Assembly (NCBI GenBank): GCA_021604005.1
Contig: BQIV01000014.1
Span: 36,597-100,596 of the forward strand
Origin: Nitrospirales bacterium
Lineage (GTDB): Bacteria > Nitrospirota > Nitrospiria > Nitrospirales > UBA8639
Length of the DNA stretch: 64,000 nt
Direction of reading: 5' to 3'
The position numbers and the translations under genes were made by a program. Positions within the stretch are counted from its first letter, which is position 1, and each line of letters opens with the position of its first letter. A model generated the notes under the pieces. It worked only from the letters and a program-made list of their open reading frames with translations, did not search any database and was not told where the DNA came from. Below, in pieces: positions 16,236-25,060 of the stretch.

Positions 16236-16470
16236 AGCCCGCCCCCCAAAATGGTGTTCAGCTCATCCAATGAGCCTGGCCTGGGCGTTCATGGTTTTGG
16301 GTCCTTTTGCCTTCACAACAAAGGGTGCACCCTTCAGGATGCGACAAACAATACACTCGGCCGCCGGGAGGAACCCCGGCAGAGAACAAAAACCAAGGAC
16401 GATAAACAGTGCATGTGATGAATGAGGGGATGAGAATGAACAATGTTCTTGAGTAGAAGCTCCTCTGACA

Positions 16471-16786
16471 CTATAGCGAATCTCAATTCGGTCCAGCTAA
16501 TGCCTAAAGACTTTCAACGCGGTGTCAAAACCTTCAAACATCGGAAGGTTATACCCGCTTGGATTGACTGACCATGCTTGACGTTTCCTCTCACGTATTG
16601 GATAGCAAATTTGCACAAGCTGGTGCTGTATCGTTTCGGTATAACTGAGTCGGCTATAGCTCAGCGGTCCAACGCTGGAATTAGCGAAAGTTATAGCCTT
16701 ACCTTTGAGCGTATGCTTGCACGACATGCGTGATTGCGCTGTGTACGTGCGGTCAATTCAACTACACGTTATGCGGTTTCGCTATA
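16471..16786. mobile_element. MITE-like element, TATAGCGAA inverted ends
   Basis: Starts CTATAGCGAATC (16471) and ends TTTCGCTATA (16786), giving a 9-base inverted repeat. The right part has the GTGATTGCGCTGTGTACGTG block shared with 21841. No credible gene lies inside. It sits between the IS110 remnant and the arginine decarboxylase gene; the rest of 16250-16979 holds no gene either. Confidence 0.7.
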
Positions 16787-16894
16787 TTTGAAACGACGAT
16801 AATCTGCTTGGACACGGTTGTTGGACGAACGATGTTATCGCAAGCCTGAGAATGAGTTGCTACAGATGAAAGACTGTAAGTCTCAGACTCATGA

Positions 16895-16924
16895 ACAAAG
16901 CCGCCTTTTGCAAGGCGACTTTGT
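16895..16924 (-). terminator. Hairpin downstream of arginine decarboxylase gene
   Basis: ACAAAGCCGCCTT and AAGGCGACTTTGT form a stem with one mismatch around a four-base loop (TTGC), 56 bases past the decarboxylase stop codon. Long T-run is lacking. Confidence 0.55.
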
Positions 16925-16979
16925 CATGGATCTAAACAATAGGAAGTGAGAAGAGTGAACGTCTCAAGAGACGGGATGG

Positions 16980-17570
16980 TTACTTTTTTCGTGAGGATTT
17001 TCGCTGAGTTTCCGCCTGCATATTTTCTGGTGGAATAAAGACCCCGCACGCAACCACTGTCGTCCAAAGGTTCGGCTTTCCAATGGCCGACTGCGTAATG
17101 TTTTGAGTTCGAACAATTTTCCCACCCATCTTAAACACCTGCTCACGCTCTTTCCAGGCGACATCGGGGTCGAAATCGATGCCGAGTGTCGTCGCGAGCA
17201 TTTGGGCGGCCAAGTCCTCGGTATAATCCCCGGCTTCTTCGTCGGTTTCACCATAGGCATGATGTTCGGACAGATAGCCATAGTGGGACTCACGTCCTTG
17301 AGGAATCGCTAAGCCAATGGACGCAGAAATGAGACGATTGCGTTCGTTGGTTTCGGATCGCGCCATCACGCAAAAGGTAATTTCACCTGGATTCAGGAGT
17401 TTTTCTCCTCGTTTCCGTGGAACGATTTTACAATCCGGAGGGAAAATTGAAGACACGCTGACTAAATTACAAGCCGCAATTCCTGCACTGCGCAGGGCTT
17501 CTTCGAAAGAGGTTAATTTCTCTCGATGCACGCCCACCCCACGAGTCAAAAACATATGTGTTGGTACCAT
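16980..17570 (-). CDS. Pyruvoyl-dependent arginine decarboxylase
   Basis: 196 residues. The proenzyme cleavage site is visible as [11 protein letters not shown]: by analogy with the Methanocaldococcus enzyme, the bond between Ser40 and Ser41 is cut to leave an alpha chain with an N-terminal pyruvoyl group. Other family blocks are [22 protein letters not shown] and [25 protein letters not shown]. It converts arginine to agmatine plus CO2 in the cytosol, the first step of polyamine synthesis. It lies in the same strand block as the DHS-like gene at 20478-21578. Confidence 0.93.
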   Translation of the reverse strand: MVPTHMFLTRGVGVHREKLTSFEEALRSAGIAACNLVSVSSIFPPDCKIVPRKRGEKLLNPGEITFCVMARSETNERNRLISASIGLAIPQGRESHYGYLSEHHAYGETDEEAGDYTEDLAAQMLATTLGIDFDPDVAWKEREQVFKMGGKIVRTQNITQSAIGKPNLWTTVVACGVFIPPENMQAETQRKSSRKK

Positions 17571-17833
17571 ACCCCCCTCCTCTTTCCTTAGAAACCGACA
17601 ATAGCTACCTCATGCCTCGACCTATCCCTTCGCACACACCAGCACCCTATGCAATACGATATGAATCCGTTGTTGTATGTATGAAAAAGGTGAGTGATGA
17701 AAAGGATAGTTGAACAAACCCTCAACACAAGAGTTTGTTATTTACCAAGAACCACGGACAAGGTGCAAGAAAGAATTGGATAATTCATGTTACATTTTGA
17801 TGACGAAATCACTTCCAGTCATCTATCTTGAAT

Positions 17834-19282
17834 TCAAGACGGAGGGGTATTCAAGACCAATAACTTGGGCTCCATCAATTCCTGTATGGCGTACTTGACG
17901 CCTTCTCGACCAAGCCCAGAGTCCTTGATCCCGCCATAGGGCATGTGGTCGGCACGGAATGTCGGAATTTCATTGGCGAGGACCGCTCCCACGTCAAGTT
18001 GCTCAAACGCATGAAAGATCTTCTGTATATTCTGCGTAAAGACTCCGGCTTGCAACCCATAGCTTGAATCGTTGAGTTGTTGCACGGCATCTTCGAATTG
18101 TCGATACGGAGTCACTGTCACGACAGGTCCGAACACTTCTTGGCAGGAAACCGTCATATGCGACTCTACATCAGTCAGCACAGTCGGCGACACGATCGAA
18201 CCTTGACGCGTTCCGCCACTACGAATCGTAGCCCCTTGCGTGACCGCCTCATTGATCCATGACTCAACACGCTGAGCCGCAGGTTCGTCAATCAGCGGTC
18301 CGACGACGGTCTCATCCCGGGCAGGATCACCCACAACCACATCTCGAACACGGCTGAGAAACTTTTCAACCACTGAATCATACATTGACTCATGTACATA
18401 CACACGTTGAACCGAGATACATGTTTGGCCTGCATAACTAAACCCACCCGTAACACAGCGCTGAACGGCAAGGTCCACATCGGCGTCCGGCTCGATGATC
18501 ACCCCGGCATTCCCTCCTAATTCCAACAACACGCGTTTTTTCCCAGCCTTCACCTTTAACATCCAGCCGACGGCAGCACTTCCGGTAAAGCTCAAGGCCT
18601 GGAAACCGTCATCTTGAACGAGCGACTCAGCCAGATCATTGTGACAGGGAATAACGTTGATGGATCCGGCTGGGAAGTCGGATTGCACAATCACCTCACC
18701 TAACAACAGAGCCGTCAGCGGAGTCTGCGGAGCCGGTTTAATGACAATAGGATTTCCTGCAGCCAGACTAGGCGCCACTTTATGAGCTACCAAATTCAGG
18801 GGAAAGTTAAATGGCGTAATCCCCAACACCGGTCCAATCGGAAACCGGCGAAGTATCCCCGTGTAGTGCTCCATCCCTGCCTGACGATCCATCGGGATGA
18901 TCTCGCCTGGGATACGTGTGGTTTCTTCACTCGCAATGAGAAATGTTTGAATAGCACGGTCCACTTCCCGGCGAGCATCGGATATCGGCTTCCCAGCTTC
19001 TTCGCTAATGGTTTTCGCAAATTCTTCGCGTCGACGTTGAAGCGAATCGGCAATGTGGTGCAAGCCCTTTGCCCTCGCATGAGCTGGAAAACTTCGTAGA
19101 TGCGTAGACGCGGCCGATGTGGATTGGAGAACTTGAGAAATTTCCGGCTCACCGGCTTGGCAGACCTGCGCCAGAACATGTTGATCGTATGGATTACAAA
19201 CCGGTTCAGTGTGAGAAGTCCGAATCCATTCGGAGCCGATGAGAAAAGCCCGGGGAGAGTCTGTCGACATAATTCCCGCCAC
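17834..19282 (-). CDS. NAD(P)-dependent aldehyde dehydrogenase
   Basis: 482 residues from GTG 19282; an ATG four codons later (19270) is equally possible. Cofactor site GITPFNFPLNLVAHKVAPSLAAGNPIVIKPA, catalytic Glu in LLELGGN (about 254) and catalytic Cys in YAGQTCISVQR (about 287) are intact. The sequence resembles the lactaldehyde / glyceraldehyde-3-phosphate / succinate-semialdehyde group; substrate cannot be assigned. With arginine decarboxylase downstream, oxidation of an aminoaldehyde from polyamine breakdown is possible but unproven. It starts five bases after the zinc-ribbon gene's stop. Confidence 0.93.
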   Translation of the reverse strand: MAGIMSTDSPRAFLIGSEWIRTSHTEPVCNPYDQHVLAQVCQAGEPEISQVLQSTSAASTHLRSFPAHARAKGLHHIADSLQRRREEFAKTISEEAGKPISDARREVDRAIQTFLIASEETTRIPGEIIPMDRQAGMEHYTGILRRFPIGPVLGITPFNFPLNLVAHKVAPSLAAGNPIVIKPAPQTPLTALLLGEVIVQSDFPAGSINVIPCHNDLAESLVQDDGFQALSFTGSAAVGWMLKVKAGKKRVLLELGGNAGVIIEPDADVDLAVQRCVTGGFSYAGQTCISVQRVYVHESMYDSVVEKFLSRVRDVVVGDPARDETVVGPLIDEPAAQRVESWINEAVTQGATIRSGGTRQGSIVSPTVLTDVESHMTVSCQEVFGPVVTVTPYRQFEDAVQQLNDSSYGLQAGVFTQNIQKIFHAFEQLDVGAVLANEIPTFRADHMPYGGIKDSGLGREGVKYAIQELMEPKLLVLNTPPS

Positions 19283-19287
19283 GAAGG

Positions 19288-19572
19288 TTAGGGGGTAAGC
19301 GGACCATCAGCCAGCATTGCCGAATCAGCAACCGAGGGAGAAACATGAGATGGCGCTCCAGCGGCTTGCGCTTTGGCAATTAACTCTGGCGTACCCCATT
19401 CTTCTAATGACTCGAAGGCAAAAGGCTCAAAGGTTGATACGGCGCCACAGCCTGGACACCCTTGAATAGGAACTTTGGCTCTAAACACCTCTTCGAGACA
19501 TTCCATGCACACAAATAAATCGGGTTCGCCTTGCGAACATTCTACAGACCAATACATCAAAGAATCTGACAT
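19288..19572 (-). CDS. Zinc-ribbon protein
   Basis: 94 residues from ATG 19572; a TTG 12 codons upstream also opens the frame but is less likely. Four cysteines in CMECLEEVF and GCPGCG form a zinc ribbon, followed by a Glu-rich helix and an Ala/Ser-rich tail (GAPSHVSPSVADSAM). No known function; immediately upstream of the aldehyde dehydrogenase and probably co-transcribed. Confidence 0.75.
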   Translation of the reverse strand: MSDSLMYWSVECSQGEPDLFVCMECLEEVFRAKVPIQGCPGCGAVSTFEPFAFESLEEWGTPELIAKAQAAGAPSHVSPSVADSAMLADGPLTP

Positions 19573-19655
19573 AATACGTAACGTTCCCTTTATGTTAAAA
19601 CGACTCAACGTCGGACAACAGCCTTACTCCGGGCCATTCCAGACGTAGCAATGTG

Positions 19656-20342
19656 TTACGACGCCTCTTGCGATGGCACAGACTGTAAGACTTTTTCAAT
19701 TTCCTCTTGAAACACATCGAATGGGAAGGCTCCAGGAATCATGACCATTTCGCCATCTTTCGGAAGCGACGTGACAAAAATAACGAATCCCGGCGTACCT
19801 CGAACTCCGAGTGTTCCACCTTCAATTCGATCTTGATAAATCGCCTTCACGTAACTATCGCCGCTGACGCATTCCGAAAACTTTTCGGTATCTAGCCCTA
19901 ACTCTTTTGCGTACCCGGTCAGTTGCTCCGGCTCGAATTGTTGATCACTATTAAACAACCGGTCATGCATCGGCCAGTAGGCATCCTGTGCTCCGGCACA
20001 ACGAGCCGCCTGCGACGCTTGAAGTCCAGGCCCTCCTGGAGCACGCGGGAAATCACGATAGACAAACCGGACTTTTCCCGTATCGATATATTCCGACAAC
20101 AGGCGAGGGAAGGTTTCATGAAAAAACTTTTCACAAAACCCGCAGGTGAAGTCTGAATATTCCAATACGGTCACCGGAGCCTTTGGATCGCCGCGCACAA
20201 TATCGGTATCTCGAACAAGAAAATCAGTCGAGGTTTCCGCAACAGCCAAAGAGGTGATGACCAAGAGCAACAGGCCAAATATGGAAGCCTGAACACAGCG
20301 AAACACCCGCTTGCGAGACGTATGTAATGGCATATGAAGCAT
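19656..20342 (-). CDS. Periplasmic DsbA/DsbG-like thioredoxin-fold protein
   Basis: About 228 residues from ATG 20342 (another ATG three codons on); the frame is open 34 codons further upstream but without signal-peptide logic. A signal peptide (VFRCVQASIFGLLLLVITSLAVAE) precedes a Thioredoxin_4-type domain with YSDFTCGFCEKF (CGFC active site), VYRDFP, GVRGTPGFVIF with the cis-Pro. Predicted to form or shuffle disulfides in the periplasm. Same strand as the DHS-like gene upstream. Confidence 0.88.
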   Translation of the reverse strand: MLHMPLHTSRKRVFRCVQASIFGLLLLVITSLAVAETSTDFLVRDTDIVRGDPKAPVTVLEYSDFTCGFCEKFFHETFPRLLSEYIDTGKVRFVYRDFPRAPGGPGLQASQAARCAGAQDAYWPMHDRLFNSDQQFEPEQLTGYAKELGLDTEKFSECVSGDSYVKAIYQDRIEGGTLGVRGTPGFVIFVTSLPKDGEMVMIPGAFPFDVFQEEIEKVLQSVPSQEAS

Positions 20343-20477
20343 AGAGTTTACGTTCTTTATCCAAAGGTTGACAATAACGACACAGTGAACATACCAAGAG
20401 GCTATTGTGTCATTCTCGATAAGCCGTTGTCGAGTCTCACGCATGGAAGTGAGAGAGACTCATCCCTCCACCGCGTC

Positions 20478-21578
20478 TTATTTTTTCGATAGACGTTCAA
20501 GAAGGCCCATCATCAGAATTGGCCAGACGACTGTCGCATCACTCAACACTTCCGAGAATTGCCCACCTTCATGCTGTGGGACAAACTTTCCCCACGACAC
20601 CCCTTCTTGGTACGTGCAACCACTTAGCCCTCCCCAATAATCCGGCTCCGGGCATATCCGCACGCCATAATGAAAGCGCGGCGGCGTCAAATTTGTTCCA
20701 AGCCGGACATTCAGTATTTCAATGTAGGGCGGCGTTTGTTGCGCCCAGTTCCGTGGCACTCCCCCCCCAATCGTAAAGATTCCCAGACGTTTGGCAGACA
20801 GGAGTTGTTCCGTGTAGCTATTGAGATCGAGAAATGGATTAAAGGTCGGTCGATGCTGCTGCAACCGCGCCCATATGTCTTGGGTTTTACCATTTTCTGA
20901 TGGATGCTCATGCCCTTTTCGATAGTGCTCGGCCATCGCCCAGATGGAGACATCAAGCCCAAGCTCTGAATCCGTAAACGCCGGGATGTAGACGGGAACA
21001 CCTTTCGTATAGGCACTCTTAAGAATAGCCGGTCCCTCGAACTGTTCGGCAAGCGTTTGACCAAGTTCACGATTCAGCCGCTCCGACGACAGCTGTTCAT
21101 CGGGAGATAATCGCTTTAACGTCTCACCAACCACCTCTTCAACATGATTTAAGTTTAATTCCATCTCCAGCGTGTCATACACACGATTATAGCCCTTTTC
21201 GTATAACTCGGGATCGCTCATGGTGGGTTGATACTTATAATGCGTCGCGCCAACGGCTTCGCTCATGCCGTGTGCCATGAGCGCACCGGTTGAGACTACG
21301 GCTTGCACCATGCCTTGATCAATCATGGTGCTAATGATTTTCCCCATCTTGGCAATGGTCATCGCTCCTGACAGAGTCAACACCACCTTGCAGTCGGGAT
21401 CTTCGATCATGTTGGTTAAAATATCAAATGCTTCCCCCAATCGACGTCCGCCAAAGGCTGTTTTTTTCATGGCTTCCAACAAATCAGAAAATGAATGGAC
21501 GGCATGCGGATCAAGCGATTCAAGCGCCTCTAGTCCATCTTCTTTTCCATCATGGAACTGTCGTGTGTTCATAATCAT
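20478..21578 (-). CDS. Deoxyhypusine-synthase-like protein
   Basis: 366 residues, full family length. The NAD-binding and spermidine-site blocks are recognisable (LTLSGAMTIAKMGKIISTMIDQG, STGALMAHG, VPVYIPAFTDSELG, EGVSWGK). The catalytic lysine of true deoxyhypusine synthase, which lies in a GGG-x-P-K motif, is replaced: here GGGVPRNWAQQ (about residue 278). Bacteria have no eIF5A, so a different aminobutyl/aminopropyl transfer, for example homospermidine-type polyamine synthesis, is more likely; the pyruvoyl arginine decarboxylase nearby supports a polyamine role. Exact reaction unknown. Confidence 0.88.
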   Translation of the reverse strand: MIMNTRQFHDGKEDGLEALESLDPHAVHSFSDLLEAMKKTAFGGRRLGEAFDILTNMIEDPDCKVVLTLSGAMTIAKMGKIISTMIDQGMVQAVVSTGALMAHGMSEAVGATHYKYQPTMSDPELYEKGYNRVYDTLEMELNLNHVEEVVGETLKRLSPDEQLSSERLNRELGQTLAEQFEGPAILKSAYTKGVPVYIPAFTDSELGLDVSIWAMAEHYRKGHEHPSENGKTQDIWARLQQHRPTFNPFLDLNSYTEQLLSAKRLGIFTIGGGVPRNWAQQTPPYIEILNVRLGTNLTPPRFHYGVRICPEPDYWGGLSGCTYQEGVSWGKFVPQHEGGQFSEVLSDATVVWPILMMGLLERLSKK

Positions 21579-21721
21579 CTCATCTGTTGTTCAATAAATA
21601 ATACTGAGGTCGAATCAGTCTAGCACAGCGCGGAAAGATTTCAGGAGAGGAATAAGTGTGAAACTTTATGACGTACGACCTGTGGCAAGCGAACACTTGC
21701 TGTACATGCCTTCAGGAAGGT

Positions 21722-21799
21722 TGGTGGTCCCAACGGGATTTGAACCCGTGTCTGCACCTTGAGAGGGTGCCGTCCTAGGCCAAGCTAGACGATGGGACC
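21722..21799 (-). tRNA. tRNA-Glu (CTC), CCA encoded
   Basis: Seven-base acceptor stem GGTCCCA / TGGGACC, D-arm GTCTAGCTTGGCCTAGGAC, anticodon arm GCACC-CTCTCAA-GGTGC with anticodon CTC, and T-arm CGGGTTCAAATCCCG are all present. The discriminator A and a genomically encoded CCA follow the acceptor stem. It reads GAG codons. Confidence 0.95.
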
Positions 21800-21833
21800 A
21801 ATCTGCGCAATACCTGTTTCACGTTCGTTGCCA

Positions 21834-21917
21834 CGACGTGCGTGATTGCGCTGTGTCCGTGATGCTAATTCGGCGGAACGTTCTCTGGTTTCGCTATAAT
21901 TGAATCGGCTATAGCGG
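21834..21917. mobile_element. MITE-like fragment
   Basis: GTGATTGCGCTGTGTCCGTG, then AATTCGGCGGAACGTT and TTTCGCTATA (end near 21898), matching the right half of the copies at 16737-16786 and 49361-49416. A second CTATAGCGG follows at 21909. The left half is missing. It lies just upstream, in tRNA orientation, of tRNA-Glu. Confidence 0.6.
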
Positions 21918-22067
21918 AAGTCTCGGCAAAGGGCTCTCGTTCGCCTCATTATCCAGGGAACGAAACTGTACCACAGGGGTGTTGCCCGCGCAATAATTCT
22001 TCACGATTCGCACGCAGCAATCGTGTCATCATATAAAACACACGGACCATCACAAAGTGGGCATGCG

Positions 22068-22508
22068 TCAAATACTCCTCGACGGCGCGCCCCACTGTTT
22101 CCCATTGACTCTGATAAAGCCACGCATGAACGGATGAATACCGCAATGATAGGCATAGTCGCCAGGCGGTAAATCAGGAAGCACGAAGTGTTCGCCTGGC
22201 TCGAGCATTTGGGACTCAAATGCACATTTCGATCGTCGCAGGCAATCGTCCGCCAGGATGGAATGCCGCTCTCTTCCTCTATTTTCCCATTGAATCACCG
22301 ACCCAGCTTCGGCCGAAACACTGTGGGGAGAAAAAAACGGAGGATGCTGTTGAATGTGAATAGAGACTCTCGATGACAGCGCTTGACCGTTAACCGAAAA
22401 AGACCGTCCCAGCACCCCGGCAAGAAGAACCGTCATGATCACAAGAGTCAGCACGGGCCAATGCATGTACTTATTCCTCATGGTAGACATTCTCGTGGTA
22501 TTGTTCAC
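22068..22508 (-). CDS. Cupredoxin-domain protein
   Basis: Up to 146 residues; GTG 22508 and ATGs at codons 7, 10 and 15 are all possible starts (GAGGA lies before the last). A hydrophobic signal segment (about 17-34) exports or anchors it. Type-1 copper ligands are His82 (RHSIL) and Cys122, His125, Met128 (YHCGIHPFM), the plastocyanin/auracyanin-like C-x2-H-x2-M spacing. Likely a periplasmic electron carrier. Seven bases after the HtrA gene. A different frame stays open and gene-like for about 40 codons past the stop. Confidence 0.85.
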   Translation of the reverse strand: MNNTTRMSTMRNKYMHWPVLTLVIMTVLLAGVLGRSFSVNGQALSSRVSIHIQQHPPFFSPHSVSAEAGSVIQWENRGRERHSILADDCLRRSKCAFESQMLEPGEHFVLPDLPPGDYAYHCGIHPFMRGFIRVNGKQWGAPSRSI

Positions 22509-22515
22509 GGATCTC

Positions 22516-24045
22516 TTACGGTTTGATCGTAAGAAAAATTGTTCTCGCCCCTCGTTTCAACAAGACGAGCACCGACGTCGTTTCTCCCAGTTCACTGGCA
22601 ATCGCGTCAAAGTCTTCAATGGTTCGTATCGCCTTTCGATTGACCTCAAGAAGCATATCGCCCTTTCGAAGACCGGCCCGATCAGCCGGAGCATCGGGGT
22701 CCACACGTGCAATCAAGACCCCTCGATCGTCGGATGTTTGACCAGATGCTACCGGGTGAACAGTCACACCTGAAAGCGCATGTTTCCCAGTCGATTGCTC
22801 ATCGGGCTTACTCGACAAGGACGCTACATCCTTCGGCATCTCCCCAATATCAGCGCTCAACTCACGGACTTCACCATCTCGCCAGACGGAAAGCGTCACG
22901 CCGGAATTTGGTGACGTTTCAGCCACGAGCGACCGCAGATGGGTAGGATCTTTGACTGGCTTTCCATTAAAGCGACGAATGATATCACCTCGTTGTACCC
23001 CGGCGTGTCCCGCTGGACTATCGGCAAATACATCTCCCACCAACGCCCCTGCCGTATCCGGAACATCAAATTGCTCGGCCAAGTCATACGTAAGTTCTTG
23101 AATCGACACGCCCAGCCAACCGCGAATCACCTTGCCATGTCCAATCAGACTTTCCATCACATTTTTCACCATGCGGCTGGGAATGGCAAAACCAATCCCC
23201 ATGTACCCGCCGGTTTGTGAAAAAATAGCGGTATTGATGCCAATGAGCTGACCCGAGAGATTCACTAAGGCACCACCGGAGTTTCCGGGGTTGATCGCGG
23301 CATCCGTTTGGATGAAGTTTTCGTAATCGACTATCCCCATGTTTGCTCGACCCACGGCACTGATAATTCCCATCGTCACGGTTTGGTTAAGGCCAAAGGG
23401 ATTGCCGACAGCCAAAACCATTTCCCCGACTTGCAGCGCACTCGAATCTCCCCAAGGCAACGTCGGTAAGCCCGTGGCCTCAACTTTAATCACGGCGAGA
23501 TCGGTTTTGGGATCGGTCCCAATCAACTTGGCGGGAAATTTCCGTTTATCGCTAAACAACACCGTCAACTCATCGGCCTTCTCAACCACGTGATTATTGG
23601 TCACGATGTATCCATCAGACCGCACAACCACGCCTGAGCCCAATCCTTGTTCTTTCCTCTTACGGGGTTGCTTGAACCGCTCTTCAAATTCTTCCCCAAA
23701 AAATCTTCGAAAAAACGGATCATTAAAAAACGGAGATTGTTGAGACCCTTTCGAATGTGCCACTTTTCGGCTTGACGAAATATTTACCACCGACGCCATG
23801 GCCTCTTTCGACACTTTGATAAACGTATCATTCGAGGGAAGTGAAACAGTAGCGACGTTCATACCCCGAACCTCCGACTCTGACTCAGCACTCCTCGTCG
23901 TCGCTTCGGCGACAGGAGCAGACCCGCCTGGCACTTCGGAACATTGGACAAATGCGCTGAGTATACAGATAGCTACAATTATGCCAACGCCATATGCTTG
24001 GTACTGTATGAAGGAAGAAAGATACGGCTTGGAACCCACTTGCAT
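22516..24045 (-). CDS. degP: DegP/HtrA-family serine endoprotease
   Basis: 509 residues. N-terminal signal with a possible lipobox ending at Cys35, then a chymotrypsin-fold protease with His152 (TNNHVV), Asp182 (TDLAV) and Ser256 (GNSGGA), followed by two PDZ domains (about 300-390 and 415-505; GWLGVSIQ, GVLIARVDPDAPADRAGL). This is the Do/DegP-DegQ layout; it degrades or refolds damaged envelope proteins in the periplasm. A good AAAGGAGC ribosome site precedes ATG 24045. Whether DegP, DegQ or MucD is the closest orthologue is not determined. Confidence 0.93.
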   Translation of the reverse strand: MQVGSKPYLSSFIQYQAYGVGIIVAICILSAFVQCSEVPGGSAPVAEATTRSAESESEVRGMNVATVSLPSNDTFIKVSKEAMASVVNISSSRKVAHSKGSQQSPFFNDPFFRRFFGEEFEERFKQPRKRKEQGLGSGVVVRSDGYIVTNNHVVEKADELTVLFSDKRKFPAKLIGTDPKTDLAVIKVEATGLPTLPWGDSSALQVGEMVLAVGNPFGLNQTVTMGIISAVGRANMGIVDYENFIQTDAAINPGNSGGALVNLSGQLIGINTAIFSQTGGYMGIGFAIPSRMVKNVMESLIGHGKVIRGWLGVSIQELTYDLAEQFDVPDTAGALVGDVFADSPAGHAGVQRGDIIRRFNGKPVKDPTHLRSLVAETSPNSGVTLSVWRDGEVRELSADIGEMPKDVASLSSKPDEQSTGKHALSGVTVHPVASGQTSDDRGVLIARVDPDAPADRAGLRKGDMLLEVNRKAIRTIEDFDAIASELGETTSVLVLLKRGARTIFLTIKP

Positions 24046-24265
24046 GAATCGCTCCTTTCACACACAAAAATCTCTACCTACGGTTACGCTCGACAGCAGA
24101 GAGTGACGCTCTCTCACCCTGTATGTATCATATCATCTTGTCTTCGTTAAGCGTAATCGTTCATTTTTTCCACACATTTCTAGAAATATACGGACAACAC
24201 ACCCACTGGGGGTTGAGCTGCGACACATACCTGAATTCTAAAAATTGAAGATACGCAGGGAAGGA

Positions 24266-24961
24266 CTACACTCGAGAAGGCGGACGATGCACAACAACTC
24301 CTTGAGGCGTTCCGACAATCAGCGTTGAGGTCATGCCAACAAACAACCCGCTCTCAACAACCCCGGGAATGTCATGCAACTGTTGAGCAAGTCTCGAGGG
24401 ATTTGCAATAGCGGGTCCGTGTAAATCCAGAATATAATGTTGATTATCTGTCACAAAGGCCTGGCCGTTTCGCTCTCGTCGCGTCGCGCGATACCCCAAT
24501 TGCTCAATAGCGCGCACCGTACTCGGCCATCCAAATGGCGTCACCTCAACGGGAAGAGGAAATGCCACACCTAATGACGACACAAGTTTGCCGTCGTCAA
24601 CAATCACGACAAACTGCTTGGCATTCGCGGCAATAATTTTTTCACGCAGCAAGGCTCCGCCGCCACCTTTTATCAGATTCAGTTGTGGGTCGACCTCATC
24701 GGCTCCATCAATTGCGACATCAACACTCCAATAATCTTCATCTTGTAAGATTGGAATATGCAGTTGCGAGGCCATGAGGGCGGTCTCTTGAGATGTTGGG
24801 ACACCTTGTATCCGTAGTCCTTCTTGTACTCGGGGAGCTAGAGCTTCAAGGAGATATCGAACGGTGGACCCTGTCCCCAGCCCGACGGTGTTTCCATCGT
24901 GAATACATTCAAGAGACTTTTCTGCCGCCGCCTTCTTAAGATTCCATGTTTCAGGTTTCAT
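24266..24961 (-). CDS. rpiA: Ribose-5-phosphate isomerase A
   Basis: 231 residues with the full RpiA signature: GLGTGSTVRYLLEAL, VDVAIDGADEVD, KGGGGALLREKI and VVDDGKLV. It interconverts ribose-5-phosphate and ribulose-5-phosphate in the pentose phosphate pathway. Its first codons (MKPETWNLK) are read from a GAAACCTGAAACATGG short-word tract shared with the end of glucokinase, so its native N-terminus may have been replaced; the canonical part starts at KKAAAEKSLE. Confidence 0.95.
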   Translation of the reverse strand: MKPETWNLKKAAAEKSLECIHDGNTVGLGTGSTVRYLLEALAPRVQEGLRIQGVPTSQETALMASQLHIPILQDEDYWSVDVAIDGADEVDPQLNLIKGGGGALLREKIIAANAKQFVVIVDDGKLVSSLGVAFPLPVEVTPFGWPSTVRAIEQLGYRATRRERNGQAFVTDNQHYILDLHGPAIANPSRLAQQLHDIPGVVESGLFVGMTSTLIVGTPQGVVVHRPPSRV

Positions 24962-25060
24962 GTTTCAGAGATGTTGCCCGTCGCTCGCCTTCCGTTTGAC
25001 GTTTCTCTTCTTCCGCCATTTTGCAATGTGCACTGTGAAATGTTCATTGTGCTTGACTGG
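24940..25060. repeat. Short-word tract between glk and rpiA, CATGTTTCAGG and CAATGTGCAC words
   Basis: CCATGTTTCAGGTTTCATG, then CGTCGCTCGCC, and TTTTGCAATGTGCACTGTGA with TGTTCATTGTGC. These are two further word families. Together they supply the rpiA start codon and N-terminal residues and the glk stop codon. Confidence 0.75.

Larger units (their letters stand above)
15140..16250 (-). mobile_element. Decayed IS110-family insertion sequence
   Basis: About 1.1 kb containing a broken IS110 transposase, with a 9-base inverted pair GGGCGGGCT at 15151-15159 and 16236-16244 near the likely ends. About 240 bases of non-coding sequence lie upstream of the transposase and almost none downstream, the arrangement of the IS110 (not IS1111) group. 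Exact ends are not determined. Confidence 0.65.

Noticed and set aside
16258..16443. 61-codon minus-strand frame between the IS110 remnant and the MITE
   Set aside because: No ribosome site and no recognisable motif; treated as non-coding.
16497..16727. 76-codon minus-strand frame inside the MITE-like element
   Set aside because: Lies wholly inside the repeat, no ribosome site and no protein-like pattern.
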